A DNA stretch of 64,000 nucleotides from Antitrichia curtipendula (taxonomy: Eukaryota; Streptophyta; Bryopsida; Hypnales; Leucodontaceae), in assembly GCA_951230915.1 (NCBI GenBank), contig OX579637.1, positions 19,716,001 through 19,780,000 on the forward strand. Direction: 5' to 3'. Made by a program: the position numbers and the translations under genes. The notes below the pieces were generated by a model. It had not been told where the DNA came from. It was given only the letters and a program-made list of their open reading frames with translations, and did no database searches. Shown here piece after piece: positions 24,894 through 34,719 of this stretch; positions within the stretch are counted from its first letter, which is position 1, and every line of letters begins with the position of its first letter.

Positions 24894-26843
24894 TTAACTT
24901 CTAAATCCTACTTTCTTCGTCTTCTTCGAGCTGCTCCCCGTCTGCACCTGAGATGTCCTCGCCCTAGTCTTCGGCAGTGGTGTGAGCTTTCCGGCCGCTC
25001 GTGTCTGGATCTTCCGCTTCTTCGGCGGTGAGTCTTCTTCCTCATCCGTCTCTGTCGCGGATTCCGTCTCGAAGTCCTCCTTCTCGGATTCGAGAATCTC
25101 CATCTCCCGGACTGGTGAATCCAAGTTGATTGGCTCGTTGATAGCCTCCGGGGACGATGGCTTCGCTGGTGTTTCCTCCCGCATATGGACAAAGTCAGCC
25201 GGATGCGACTTGGCCGGATTCTCCACTGCTCCAATCCGGTTGAGCAGATTACCCCGGATCTGCATCCCTTCTTCCGGTGTCTGAGTTTGATCCGGCGTGG
25301 AGGTTCCGCCTTGTTCCGGAATGTTCTGCCCCTCCCTTTGACTCTGTCCCGGAGAATATGTCCTTTGAGCCAGCCATTCGCGCTGCACAAACGGCTTCAA
25401 GAGAGACTGTAGTCCTCCTGGTTTCGACAGTACCGGAATCCCGACAACTAGTTTCGGCGGAGTTTGGAGATACGGGTTGGTGGTGAGATCCGCTTCCGGA
25501 AAGGTCGAGAAGTCCATTGCCCTATCCGGATCAACTCGAGCCACTAGAGTTTGCATTTCTTGAAGTACCCTCTGCATCCGGGCCTCGAAATCCATAAGGA
25601 TCATTACGATCTTGGATCCGGCCACGTGTCCCCCTGCTACCAGTTGGGCGTCGTAGAGTCTTGCCTTGTTCACAACCTCCGCCGGTTGTTCGATCAGGGC
25701 TTGGAGGTTCCGGACCATTTGCATGGCATCTTTCTCATTTTTCTGTGCCGCCTCGCATTCTCCTTGTGCCCAGTTCCTCCGGCTTTCCGCCTCCTCCCGG
25801 CTTCTCTCCAGGACCCGGATCTGCTCGTCCTTCTGACGGATGACTTCCGGATTCGGCCTCCGCCGAATTTCTTCGATGATCTCCGCGGGTGGCACGTTCA
25901 GTTCCGTCGCCACCTCTTCCATGAACTGGATGGCCTTGTGGTGTAGGTTCTGGGCCTGATGCATCCAGTCAAACCCGATGTCGAAGAACTCCCTTAGAGG
26001 TGGCTTCTCCTCTTCCGGAACTGGGCTTGGTTCCCGTTGTTCCGTCTCAGGTTGCTTCCCCCGTGAACCCGGATCCGTCGACTTCCGCCTGGGCTTCTTC
26101 CGCTCCAAGGCTTCCTCTTCCGGATCGTCTTCCTCCGCCTCCATCGGCTCGTCCTTCTCCAGCTCATCCGTAAGGTCATATTTGAGCAATTCCAACCCGG
26201 TGTTGTACACCAACATCTCATCCGTCGTCAATACGTCACCATGGTGGTAGATGTGGAAAAGGTAGGGGCTGATCGGGCTGTACCGGCTTTTGGATACGTG
26301 GTCAGCAAGTTTTGACACCACCTGTGCTATGATACGTCCCCAGTGCACCACTCTCTCCTCCATCGCTCCGAAAATTGTGTTGGCCATCGTAACCGTAACC
26401 CGGGTAGGTTTTTCCGGATACAGTATCGGGATGAGGAAATTCAACACCCTCTTGTGGCGCTCGTCCACGCAGTCGCTAATCGCATACCCTTCCTTCGCGT
26501 GAGGAGGGTTTCGGAACTTTCCGGTCGTGTACTTATCTGCCCGCGAGGCAAATCCGTCTCCGAACTTCCGGAAAGAGTAGACTTCCGCCCATACGTCCTC
26601 CGTCCACCCCTTGGGCTGCCCTCGCACCGTCAGCTCATACTGGTTCGAAGTCCCGTTGATCAATTCCTGAATCAACTCTTCCCCTCTCAAATTCCACGGC
26701 CGGTTGATCAATCCGGCACACCCTAATCTCTGGAGATCCTGCTCCAACTCCTGCCGAGCGGTGGGGTTTGTCGGTATAGACGGACTCACCATCCGGGCAA
26801 CCACCGACGATTTTGCGGATCGCGCCGCACTAGTTTCCGCCAT
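24894..26843 (-). CDS. LTR-borne ORF, 649 aa, coiled-coil protein with nuclear-localisation-like signals
   Basis: The frame is intact and lies wholly within the 5' LTR. The ATG is about 145 bp after a TATA-like box. Residues ~1-230 form a globular region with blocks GWTEDVWAEVY, FLIPILYPEKPTRVTVTMANTIFGAM and SPYLFHIYHH. An acidic segment ending in a basic patch (ERKKPRRK), a proline-rich part, and a predicted coiled coil (EVIRQKDEQIRVLERSREEA onward) follow. Near the C-terminus is a second basic patch, PPKKRKIQ, resembling a nuclear localisation signal. Related frames occur in the LTRs at 56,372-58,009 and 62,090-62,263. The layout loosely recalls the 'putative plant transposon protein' family, but I cannot confirm that. 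The function is unknown. A role in packaging, nuclear entry or silencing escape is speculation. Confidence 0.85.
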   Translation of the reverse strand: MAETSAARSAKSSVVARMVSPSIPTNPTARQELEQDLQRLGCAGLINRPWNLRGEELIQELINGTSNQYELTVRGQPKGWTEDVWAEVYSFRKFGDGFASRADKYTTGKFRNPPHAKEGYAISDCVDERHKRVLNFLIPILYPEKPTRVTVTMANTIFGAMEERVVHWGRIIAQVVSKLADHVSKSRYSPISPYLFHIYHHGDVLTTDEMLVYNTGLELLKYDLTDELEKDEPMEAEEDDPEEEALERKKPRRKSTDPGSRGKQPETEQREPSPVPEEEKPPLREFFDIGFDWMHQAQNLHHKAIQFMEEVATELNVPPAEIIEEIRRRPNPEVIRQKDEQIRVLERSREEAESRRNWAQGECEAAQKNEKDAMQMVRNLQALIEQPAEVVNKARLYDAQLVAGGHVAGSKIVMILMDFEARMQRVLQEMQTLVARVDPDRAMDFSTFPEADLTTNPYLQTPPKLVVGIPVLSKPGGLQSLLKPFVQREWLAQRTYSPGQSQREGQNIPEQGGTSTPDQTQTPEEGMQIRGNLLNRIGAVENPAKSHPADFVHMREETPAKPSSPEAINEPINLDSPVREMEILESEKEDFETESATETDEEEDSPPKKRKIQTRAAGKLTPLPKTRARTSQVQTGSSSKKTKKVGFRS

Positions 26844-26985
26844 TGCTACACCGACAAAGAAAAACCTAATCTGGCCTCACTTCTCTCTATCCGTAATCGA
26901 ACTCTCACCAGACTTTTTCTCAACTAGCTACGCGCGGACGAGTTTGGAAACTCAAAAGATGGAGAGAGAAAGGCGGGTGATGGCC

Positions 26986-26993
26986 TTTAAATA
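26986..26993 (-). promoter_or_regulatory. TATA-like box of the 5' LTR
   Basis: TATTTAAA on the minus strand, about 145 bp upstream of the ATG of the LTR-borne ORF. TATA boxes sit at similar places in the other two LTRs (56,101 and 61,943), which supports the call. Confidence 0.6.
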
Positions 26994-27289
26994 GCCAAAA
27001 CAGTGCCACGAGTTCTCGGATTGGAACTGGATTAGGTTTCCGTTCCCGAGGCGCGTCCCCTAGCCTTGTAGGCCGGATCCCTAGTCCGTAGGTGGCAGCG
27101 CTCCGGTCCATTTCCGGAAACCCTAATCTTGGTCGGATCGGAAACTAATTTCCAGATGAAGGCTTATTCCAAACGTAAGCTTCTCCGGAAGACATCTATC
27201 ATTTCTTAACCGAAAAAAAATTAAAAATCTCTATCTATTCCATCTATTCTACTCTATCTATACGGAAATTAGGTTTCCGTGTTGTGACA

Positions 27290-29270
27290 GGGTGCATTAG
27301 TATTGGTGTTAGGCTTTGAAAGAGAGTTAGGGTTTATTCTTCATGAACAACTGATCATGCCTAATATCCTCTGCTTTGTTCAAGGTTCAACAAAATGATG
27401 TGGGGATGGATGCTAGGAAAATGATTGTTTACTTCCTTCAAGCAAAATTTAAAATTCAATGATTCTTTATGCTACTTATTAGCACGATAGAATTTGCCTT
27501 ATTTTGATTTAATGAATCTGAAGAAGTTATAGTAAATATAGAATCAAATTTAGTGCTTCACTAAAGTCCTTTCATTTTTAAAATAGCTGCGAAATTAGTT
27601 TCGACTTCTACGAATGTTGACATATTGGTTACTAAAATGTTCCGTAGATTTAAAATTCAACCATGTGGTATGTGGAAAGGCTTCACATTTATTTTATCAA
27701 TTTTGTGATTGTACAATTGTTATCAATATGGTACATTCAACAAATACTCTTCTAAATTGAAATTCGTGAGAGGAAATTTGAAAGATTTGTGGGAGAATTT
27801 TCAAAAAACAAAGCTATAGAATCAGCTTCCAAAATCAGCTTCCAAATTTCAGCTTCCAAATTTCAGCTTCCAGAATCAGCTTCCAGAATCAGCTTCCAGA
27901 ATCAGCTTCCAAATTTCACTTGCAGCAGTGAGGGCGTGGCATGGTGTGGCGTGGCGGGTTTTTTGTTGCAAGTGCGTGGAGAGGTCCGCCAGCGTCTGGG
28001 AATTTTGGTCCATCCAACTAGAACTCGCCACGTGGCCAAGCGGATGGCGAGGTGGCGGGTTGAAAACTTGGCATGTGCACTGGGCATTCGGCGAGGGTTT
28101 AGGGTTTGGCGCGCTTCGTTTCCCCTTGCGTTTCCCCCTGCGCTCCGTTTCGTCGTGATCGTTCCTTGCTTCCATGTTGCGACGTGGTTTCCTCTTCGTC
28201 GTGATCGTTGATTGCATGTTGCGCCGTGGTCTCCGTGGTCTCTGTTCGCTGATGGTATAGGGATTTGCGCGCTCCCGTTTTTTCCCACCTGCGTTCGACA
28301 TGGTCGTGGCCTGTGCGCCGTGGTCCCGTGCTGCAAGAGGCGAGTTTGAGGCGGTTGGAGGCAAGTGGAGACGAGTTGGAGGCGACTGGAGGCGAGCACA
28401 GAGGCGAGCACGGAGGCGAGTTGGAGCAGGCGACAACAAGTTAGTGTTTGCGTTCTGCTTTTGATTGCTTGTGTGCATATTTGTGCTGGTGGTTTGCTTG
28501 TGATCTTCTTTGCTTGTGATCTTCTGCAAGTGCTTGCGTTTTGCTTGTATTTGTATCAGTTCTGCTTTGAAATTGTTTTACAACTTCTAAAGCATGATTT
28601 TGTCTACTTCCGACATGCTTCGTGTGGTTTGTTCGTCTCTGCGTGTGAATGCTACTCCCAACTGTTACCTTCGTCGACGTCGAAGTACTTACCGAGTACC
28701 TTATATGAAAATTGAAAATTGAAGTATTTGTCACTACTGCAATTCTACCGAGATCAACAGGCTCTCTAGTTTGCAGATGAATTCTGATAAAATTTTGTTT
28801 CATGTGTGTACCTAGCTACGATGTCGGCTCTTGCTAGTTCAATGTTGTAAAACAATAGTACAGTGGCCTCAGATAATGAGTATGTGAGCTCCTGTCTCAC
28901 AAAAGTGACTGCTTTGAGAAAGAGTGATCAGAGTGCTTTGCAATGACTCCAAAAATTGAGATTGTGTTTTGTTAAGTTTCACTCCTGATGTGCCTTACTT
29001 CGAAAATGTGTATGCATAATCCAATGTGTGAACATGAATGTTGTATCACGGGCATGTTACTATCTATCCCCGTCACTGGCCGAATTTTCTATTGCCGATT
29101 AGTTTCTGTCAATTTTAGATTTTCATTACGATTTCTAATTGAGTGCATGGGATTTGTTCTCAGGACTGACACTCAAAAATCTAAACTAGACCAGCAAGAC
29201 AAAGGAAAAAAGGTGCTTGTAGCAAAGGCATTACATCTTCAAACTTCAAATCTGCGCACGGACAAACTGG
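27290..29270 (+). other. 5' region of gene A (untranslated or intronic)
   Basis: No convincing coding frame is present. AT-rich sequence (27,290-27,800) is followed by a GC-rich stretch (27,930-28,430) with GGAGGCGAG-type short repeats at about 28,365-28,430, then T-rich, intron-like sequence. A possible exon ends at about 29,270 (ACAAACTG before GTATGT). The arrangement of GC-rich block, T-rich intron and palindrome-bearing intron matches that upstream of gene B. A 217-codon minus-strand frame (27,876-28,529) is low-complexity and is not called. Confidence 0.4.
27821..27917 (+). repeat. 13-14-bp minisatellite, seven copies
   Basis: CAGCTTCCA recurs seven times (from 27,823 to 27,911) with 13-14-bp spacing, with spacers AATT or AAAT. 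It has no recognised function. Confidence 0.9.
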
Positions 29271-29354
29271 TATGTATTTGCGAACTCCGTACTTATTTCC
29301 ATGAAAACGAAACCCTAAAATACGGAACTTAAAATTCAATAACAAACATGTCAT

Positions 29355-30023
29355 TTCAGCGCAAGCCGCGCTGAATTGACAAATATACTCCAACCCAGAT
29401 GAGCATATATGCTCATTCAGCGCGCCTCGCGCTACAAATGTATAAGTGTAGGGTCTCTCCACGAAATGATACATGACGATTTAGCGCGGCTCGCGCTGAA
29501 TGACAACAGACGCGAAGGAAACCTACAGAAAAAACTCTAAATGTCAAACGAAATACCACAATCTCGGTAACCGAGAGAGAGATCTTCTGCTTCACGAAAT
29601 CCAGAGATAACCACTGAGCGCGCCTCGCGCTGAAAAATGTTGAACACCGAAACAAAGACCAGTAACAGGACTGGGCTAATAGTCCAGTCTCAATTTCATT
29701 TCTTGGGATCTAGAAAAAAGCAGAAAGCAACCGGACTATAAACCGCTGAAGCGATTCAGCGCGAATCGCGCTGAATGGCAAAGAGCTGCGAATGCCTCCA
29801 ACTCCATCACAGAAACCAAAACAAAAACCATTAACACTAATATATAACCCAAAGCAATAGTTTAGCACAGACAGCGCCCAGAAGTAGAAAGACCTGAAGG
29901 AGAGAGGTAGAAAAAGGAGACAGATAAATCAATCCCCGAATAATACAAGACGTAACAAACAATCCAAATAGAACCAACGAGCACAACACATGAATACAGT
30001 AGTTCAGCGCGAGTCGCGCTGAA
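29355..30023 (+). repeat. Cluster of six 21-bp quasi-palindromes in the upstream intron of gene A
   Basis: Sites lie at 29,355-29,375, 29,416-29,436, 29,480-29,500, 29,614-29,634, 29,755-29,775 and 30,003-30,023. The best copies have half-sites TTCAGCGCG and CGCGCTGAA around three variable bases (AAT at 29,755, AGT at 30,003). The surrounding DNA is AT-rich and unrelated between sites, so these are dispersed short sites, not a tandem array. They lie between a likely donor at about 29,271 and the acceptor before 30,143. Copies of the same design recur in the later introns of gene A and, as a variant, in gene B. Confidence 0.9.
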
Positions 30024-31593
30024 CAACAAAATGCTGATCACAGCAACAAGGAGAATACAGTGACTGGTAGGGCAATCATCAGAAGCAAAGTAGGAATAAT
30101 CGCTAATAACAAATTGTATCATGGGATACATGCAGATTGCAGAATGGAGAATCAGATGGAGGCGCTCGACATGTACTTCAAGAAATGTGAGGTGCAGCTA
30201 GAAGAGAAACACACTGGCGAGGACGCATCTCTCATGGAAGGGGAATATTGGGAATTCAAGGAGCCAGAGAGAGTGCAGTTCTGGGGATTCATCATGCTCG
30301 CGTTCTCAAACGAGTTCTGCTTCGCATACATGTTCAAGAACGCGCAGGTCTTTCTCAACCTGTCATTCGAAGAGAGAGTGAAGGATGTGGAGGCGGATAC
30401 CCATCCAGTGATCAAAATCAAGTGTGTCACGGCTGTGAACGACGTCCACAAGAATGATCAATACCACTTCACCATTTGCTTGGACTCCGTAATGATTCCA
30501 TTCAACATGACCCCCTTGCTTGGTAGCCTGGATTCGACGCCGTTCCATCAAGATGTCAAGGAACTGGAGAAGAAAATCGACAACAACGAATGGAAAAATG
30601 CAAACGGGACGCCATTGGCCTGGAGGCAACTTGTGTCAAAATTCCGGGCCCTCTTCAAGGATTTTGATACGTTGAGAGGGAAGTATGAAATGCAGAACTC
30701 ATTGAATAAACCGAAGTCAGTCACCATGGACGTTGCCAACCAAGGCGTCAGTCAGAGCTCGAAGAAGACCACCAAGTAGGACTCGGGAAGCAGTCGGGGC
30801 CAGAAATCCTCCCAGAAGACAACTCCCAAGATGCCCCATGAGAAGGAAAAGAAGCCTGCAGTTTCGACTTTTGTAAAGAAAGTTCAGACGAAGTCCTCGG
30901 AACAATCTGAAGTCCATGATGGTAGCTTCGTTGAGGAGATGGCAAATGTTCCTCACTCCTGGGCAACAGAGAGAAAGCCGAACTACAAGGCCATCAACGA
31001 GGCATATCAGAAGTACTGGAGAACATGCAAAGACGCGTATGTCTTCGCGGTTGACGAGAAGAAGGCAGTGGACATCTCCCAGCTAATTGACGCACCGGTA
31101 ACATTCAACATTCGGTCAAAGCAGCAGAGAATAGTAGAAGACAACGTGACCTATCTGCTGAACATCTCCGACAAGAGTGCAAAGCAAACACTTTGCGTTA
31201 TGCCCGTTGGCCTCACGAAAAAACCAGAGACGTGGGAAGAAATTGAAGCCGGACAGTTTTACGTCATTAACGGACAACATAGCGTTGAGGCAAGCAAGTT
31301 TATGTTCAACGACAAAAATGGTGCTGACCACAAGGAACGAGAACATTTCAGGAAATGGAACTGTTTCATCTGGACGGAGAGAAACTGCGAACTGTCTCCG
31401 CGTACTATAATCGGGTGAATCACTTCATAGCCGTTCAGCCATCGTGGGCGACTAATATTCTAGGAGCGCGGCCAGTCTGGGAGGCCATGGGCAAACCAAA
31501 GAATCTAGCTCAAGTTCAGTCGGTCAGTACACTAGCCAATACTAAGCGAACCGTCGAAAATCGGAAGAACAAAGACGCTTTCCAGGTTTGTCA

Positions 31594-31690
31594 TTCAGCG
31601 CGACTCGAGCTGATCTGCAATGGCTTTGTGCCCATCTGATTTGTAACTGTTGAGTCATTCTCACCGCAGATTAGCGCGGGTCGAGCTGAA
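31594..31690 (+). repeat. Pair of 21-bp quasi-palindromes in intron 31,586-31,729 of gene A
   Basis: One site begins 8 nt after the intron start (31,594-31,614: TTCAGCGCG, ACT, CGAGCTGAT). The second is at 31,670-31,690 (ATTAGCGCG, GGT, CGAGCTGAA). The equivalent intron of gene B also has two sites, the first at the identical 8-nt offset. Confidence 0.88.
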
Positions 31691-33095
31691 GTGCTTGTAT
31701 TGACAATAATTTCCTGGAATCGGGTGCAGGCGTTCGAGAAGGCGATTTTGTTGCGATTCTCCATGATCGAAGTAAACAAGAGTTTGAAGATATCAAAGAC
31801 GAAGGGAAAAGAGGAGAAGCTAAAAGTGATAAATGAACTAAAACTCATCACCGCTCTTGAGCATGTATACAAACTCTGGAGCGAGGTTATCTCCGCTACA
31901 GCACATGGTCAAATGCTCAACCCCAACACGGATAAGTTGTTCAATGTGAAGGAAGACTGGAATTCGGATACGCTGGCACTTAATCGGGAGTTCTTTAAAC
32001 ATTTGGGCAATCTGAACTATGACGAGCTGGAGAAACTGGCAAAGCACATTCTCAACCAAATGGGTACCAAGCGAACCCTCTCCTACCCCAAGGTGACAAT
32101 TAAGTCCATCTCGTCCGTGCTTGAGAACTGCTACAACGTGAAGGAATGGGTAGAGAGATGGAAGAGGAAGCACCTTGTGAAAAAAGAGCTTCACCAAATC
32201 AACCTCGAACTTGGTCTTCTGAATGCTAATAACGAGATCATCACGGAGAACTGGAAAGCCTTCAAGAAAGATCGATTCTTCTCGAGGGCAACCATGGATG
32301 TCCTTCTCGACAGACCCGGAGAGGCGTACTTTGGGAAGGCGAAGCTTGTGAGTGCTAAGAACAAGTCATGCTCCGAGCTCTCAGTCAAAGCTTTTCAGTT
32401 CTTCAAGGTGTTCCTTGAGCAGAAGAAGAAGTTCGTGAAGCCCGCTGCATTCGGCTACTATCGATCGTACAAGTTCGCTAAGAACTATTATCACCAGTGG
32501 CCAGCGCAGTCATGGACGGATGAGACCGTGAAGCGACTGTCTCTTGGTGTCGTGGACATCCGAAATTTTCCCGGGATTGAGAAGAAGGATGCGTCCACTG
32601 TGGACAGCCCTTTTTTTGTCGAAGCGATGGCAGCCATGCGGAAGAAGAAGAAACCGACACTTGAGGAGGTCCCCGCCTGGCTATTCATTTGCTCTGACGA
32701 GAAGGAGCAAGCGCAGGTTCTTAGATTTGTAGAGACGAATGAGGATTTGAACACCTATGCCCTGGATTTCGTGACATACACGCCAGGGAAGAACGACCGC
32801 CTTGGTGACATTGCCGCTGCCAGGACACCAAAGAAAGTCTTGCTCACCTTTCTCCAGAACCCCAAAAAAGTGAATCCCGTGGAAATTCCGGACGAATTTG
32901 AATGTCCGGAGACAGCCAGATATACGAAGGCGCGCGCATACAGTGAGCTCAAATATCGGATTCACAACATGGAGTTGCGCATGGAGTTTTATCTGTGGAT
33001 TGTCCGGAAGTTCTGCAATCCGGGGATGTGCGTCTACTCAGCATTCGCGGGAGGGAAGTTGACGTGTGCTGCCATGGTAAGACTCGCCAATGCGA

Positions 33096-33116
33096 ATCAA
33101 CGCGAGTCGTGCTGAT
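33096..33116 (+). repeat. 21-bp quasi-palindrome in intron 33,077-33,210 of gene A
   Basis: Half-sites ATCAACGCGA and TCGTGCTGAT flank a central G; most positions are complementary. It lies 19 nt after the donor. Confidence 0.75.
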
Positions 33117-33846
33117 CTGCTCCTCTGAATTGTGTGTGATTGCCTCTCGGTGTATGCGCACTCCTCAGTTTTGTGTGTTCTAGTTCTGATGTATGCTTTT
33201 TTTGTGTCAGATGGGGAGTGCGTTAGAACCCTCTGCGCCAAACGAGGTTCTCCCATGCCAGGCTTCTGCGGATTCTATCCTAGACTACGGGCAGTATGTA
33301 GTACTCAGCACTGGGAACTTTCTCTGCTCGGCACCCACACTGAATTCCAGTATGGATTTCTGTGTTAAGCCCATCGATGATGGTGTGGTGGACAGTCCAC
33401 CAGATCGGAAGCCTCATCTGCCGGTTTCGTGCTCGCCATCTCCTTTGCGCTCAAGGGATAATCAAAATTCTTCAATGTTTCCAACAGCTTTGGACAAGGG
33501 CACGCAAAGGAGGCTATACGGGGACGCCAACTATCCCATGTCGGCTGCAAAATTGGAGCTCAATGTCCTAGAGAAGCCACGTGATATAGTTGTTCTTGCT
33601 CCTGTTGTTCTGCCGTCACTTCCTCGTCGACGTGCACAATCATATGGACTGGGATTAAAGAGGAAACATGATGAGCCATCGCGGAGTCAATGTTCTACTC
33701 CAAGTCGGGATTCCTAGGAGCTCAGATCGTTACAGGCGCAACGGGTGGAGCACATGCGTCATGCCGGGAAAATTGCTGAAGGTTATAGTCGTGGGCCAGA
33801 GATTTTGAAGGCGTTGGAGAAGCTGAGGAGTACGCCTCGTACTTGA

Positions 33847-34149
33847 AAGCTTAGTTTAGTAAATGACTGAATAGTGTAGATTTAGTAGTAGTTAATGTTG
33901 TAGATATAGAAACATGTGAATAGATTTTTTATAGAACTAAATGTTTCCAAATATCTAGCAAAGGGGTAGTATATACATTGTGGTGAGGTCCATTACTGGA
34001 TATTACAGAATCCTTTCCTGGGTATCCTCTAGATGTGAGCTATGTACACTGTTAGAATTCTACAAACCAGGTAGTCAAAATATGATATCTTCATTGCTTG
34101 TGGTAGTCATGCAACTAGAAGCTTAAACAGATGATGATATGGTGACTAA
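33847..34149. other. 3' flank of gene A, no gene seen
   Basis: AT-rich sequence after the gene A stop codon, probably 3' untranslated region. No open frame, repeat or clear polyadenylation arrangement was identified with confidence. Confidence 0.5.
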
Positions 34150-34365
34150 AGAATGAAGTGGATGCTCAACTTTGACCTAGATCTGGGAACAAATGATGAA
34201 AAAATAAAACCGTCCAAACGTTGCTCTAAGGACATTCATAAATGACGCTCCGAATTGCAACGTCTAGAGAGTGATTTCTGAAAGTCCTAAGGTGGCGTTC
34301 GTATGATTTGTTTCCTCACTATTTGTTCCCTGATCCAAGTTAAAGTTCAGCATCCACTTCGTTCT
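34150..34365. mobile_element. Foldback MITE-like element, 216 bp
   Basis: The left end AGAATGAAGTGGATGCT (34,150 onward) is matched by the right end read in reverse complement (AGAACGAAGTGGATGCT, ending at 34,365). The similarity continues for about 50 bp and less perfectly toward the centre, so the whole unit can fold on itself. It has no coding capacity. No clear target duplication was found, so the superfamily is unassigned. Confidence 0.75.
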
Positions 34366-34719
34366 AAATTCACCATGCATTTGTCTTTCTAAGTAATCTA
34401 TTTGTAGTGTCTTGCACATGCAATGATGATGTCATATTTAGATACCAGGAGTGTAACGGTAGGCTATGTTTCTTTTGGATTTCGTTGGGCAATGCAATCA
34501 TCCATCATTTACGTGTACATGTCATGACATTTGTGAAGGAGTAGTATTACGTATGGCAAGTTGTAGATGACATTTCCATATTTTCCGTTCACAAACTCGT
34601 TTTACATGTAATTGCGTTCCATTTCATGTGCTGAATTCTTGAAATTCACGATTGTTTCTCAATTATATGAATCCAAAGATTCCCATGTCATTGGAATACG
34701 ACTCCCATTTCACTAGAAA
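34366..34719. other. Spacer before satellite II
   Basis: AT-rich sequence without a recognisable gene, RNA or repeat. The first satellite II landmarks appear from about 34,720. Confidence 0.5.

Larger units (their letters stand above)
16904..27289 (-). mobile_element. Full-length Ty3/Gypsy LTR retrotransposon, non-chromovirus type
   Basis: The element reads on the minus strand from a 5' LTR at 23,818-27,289 to a 3' LTR at 16,904-17,878. Both LTRs begin TGTCACAACACGG and end CGTACGACA. A tRNA-Asp-type primer site adjoins the 5' LTR and a polypurine tract adjoins the 3' LTR. Flanking 5-mers are GGGTA (16,899-16,903) and GGGTG (27,290-27,294), a target duplication with one mismatch. The order is Gag, protease, RT, RNase H, integrase, which is Gypsy. 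The integrase ends in a GPY/F-like module without a visible chromodomain, so Tat/Athila-like is more likely than chromovirus. The two LTRs differ at about eight sites over 950 bp by eye, seven of them transitions, so the insertion is young. Gag-pol is one frame broken by three stop codons. Confidence 0.95.
23818..27289 (-). repeat. 5' LTR, 3,472 bp, carrying an ORF
   Basis: It begins TGTCACAACACGG at 27,289 and ends CGTACGACA at 23,818. The terminal ~22 bp are repeated at 16,904 and the first ~950 bp at 16,926-17,878. It has a TATA-like box near 26,990 and then a 649-codon frame (26,843 down to 24,894). About 1.08 kb without a recognised gene follows (23,818-24,893), with many TTCCGG/CCGGAA motifs and an AT-richer end. 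Confidence 0.92.
30143..33846 (+). pseudogene. Gene A: ParB/DGQHR-like protein with methyltransferase-like C-terminal motif, three exons, broken
   Basis: Exons are 30,143-31,585, 31,730-33,076 and 33,211-33,846. The coding start is ATG 30,144, one base after a TGCAG-type acceptor, exactly as in gene B. Both internal introns are GT-AG and phase 0. At about residue 371 is FYVINGQHSVEASK, close to the DGQHR/ParB-Srx signature. Exon 2 ends FCNPGMCVYSAFAGGKLTCAAM, which resembles motif I of DNA amino-methyltransferases (pgd-V-D-FaGsGTT-AA); no DPPY-like motif was found. The full product would be about 1,140 residues. Lesions: TAG at 30,777-30,779 with the frame open on both sides, a 7-nt loss near 31,370 relative to gene B (frameshift), and TAG at 33,715-33,717 followed by 42 more in-frame codons to TGA 33,844. 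The ParB-like and methyltransferase-like labels rest on short motifs and are tentative; the exon structure is supported by the comparison with gene B. Confidence 0.7.

Noticed and set aside
27876..28529. 217-codon minus-strand frame and overlapping 169-codon frame
   Set aside because: Low-complexity composition (T, R, N, Q), overlapping minisatellites, no recognisable domain and no support on the other paralog.
29401..29414. 14-bp perfect palindrome GAGCATATATGCTC as a further member of the intronic site family
   Set aside because: It lacks the TTCAG/CTGAA arms and has a different length; probably chance.
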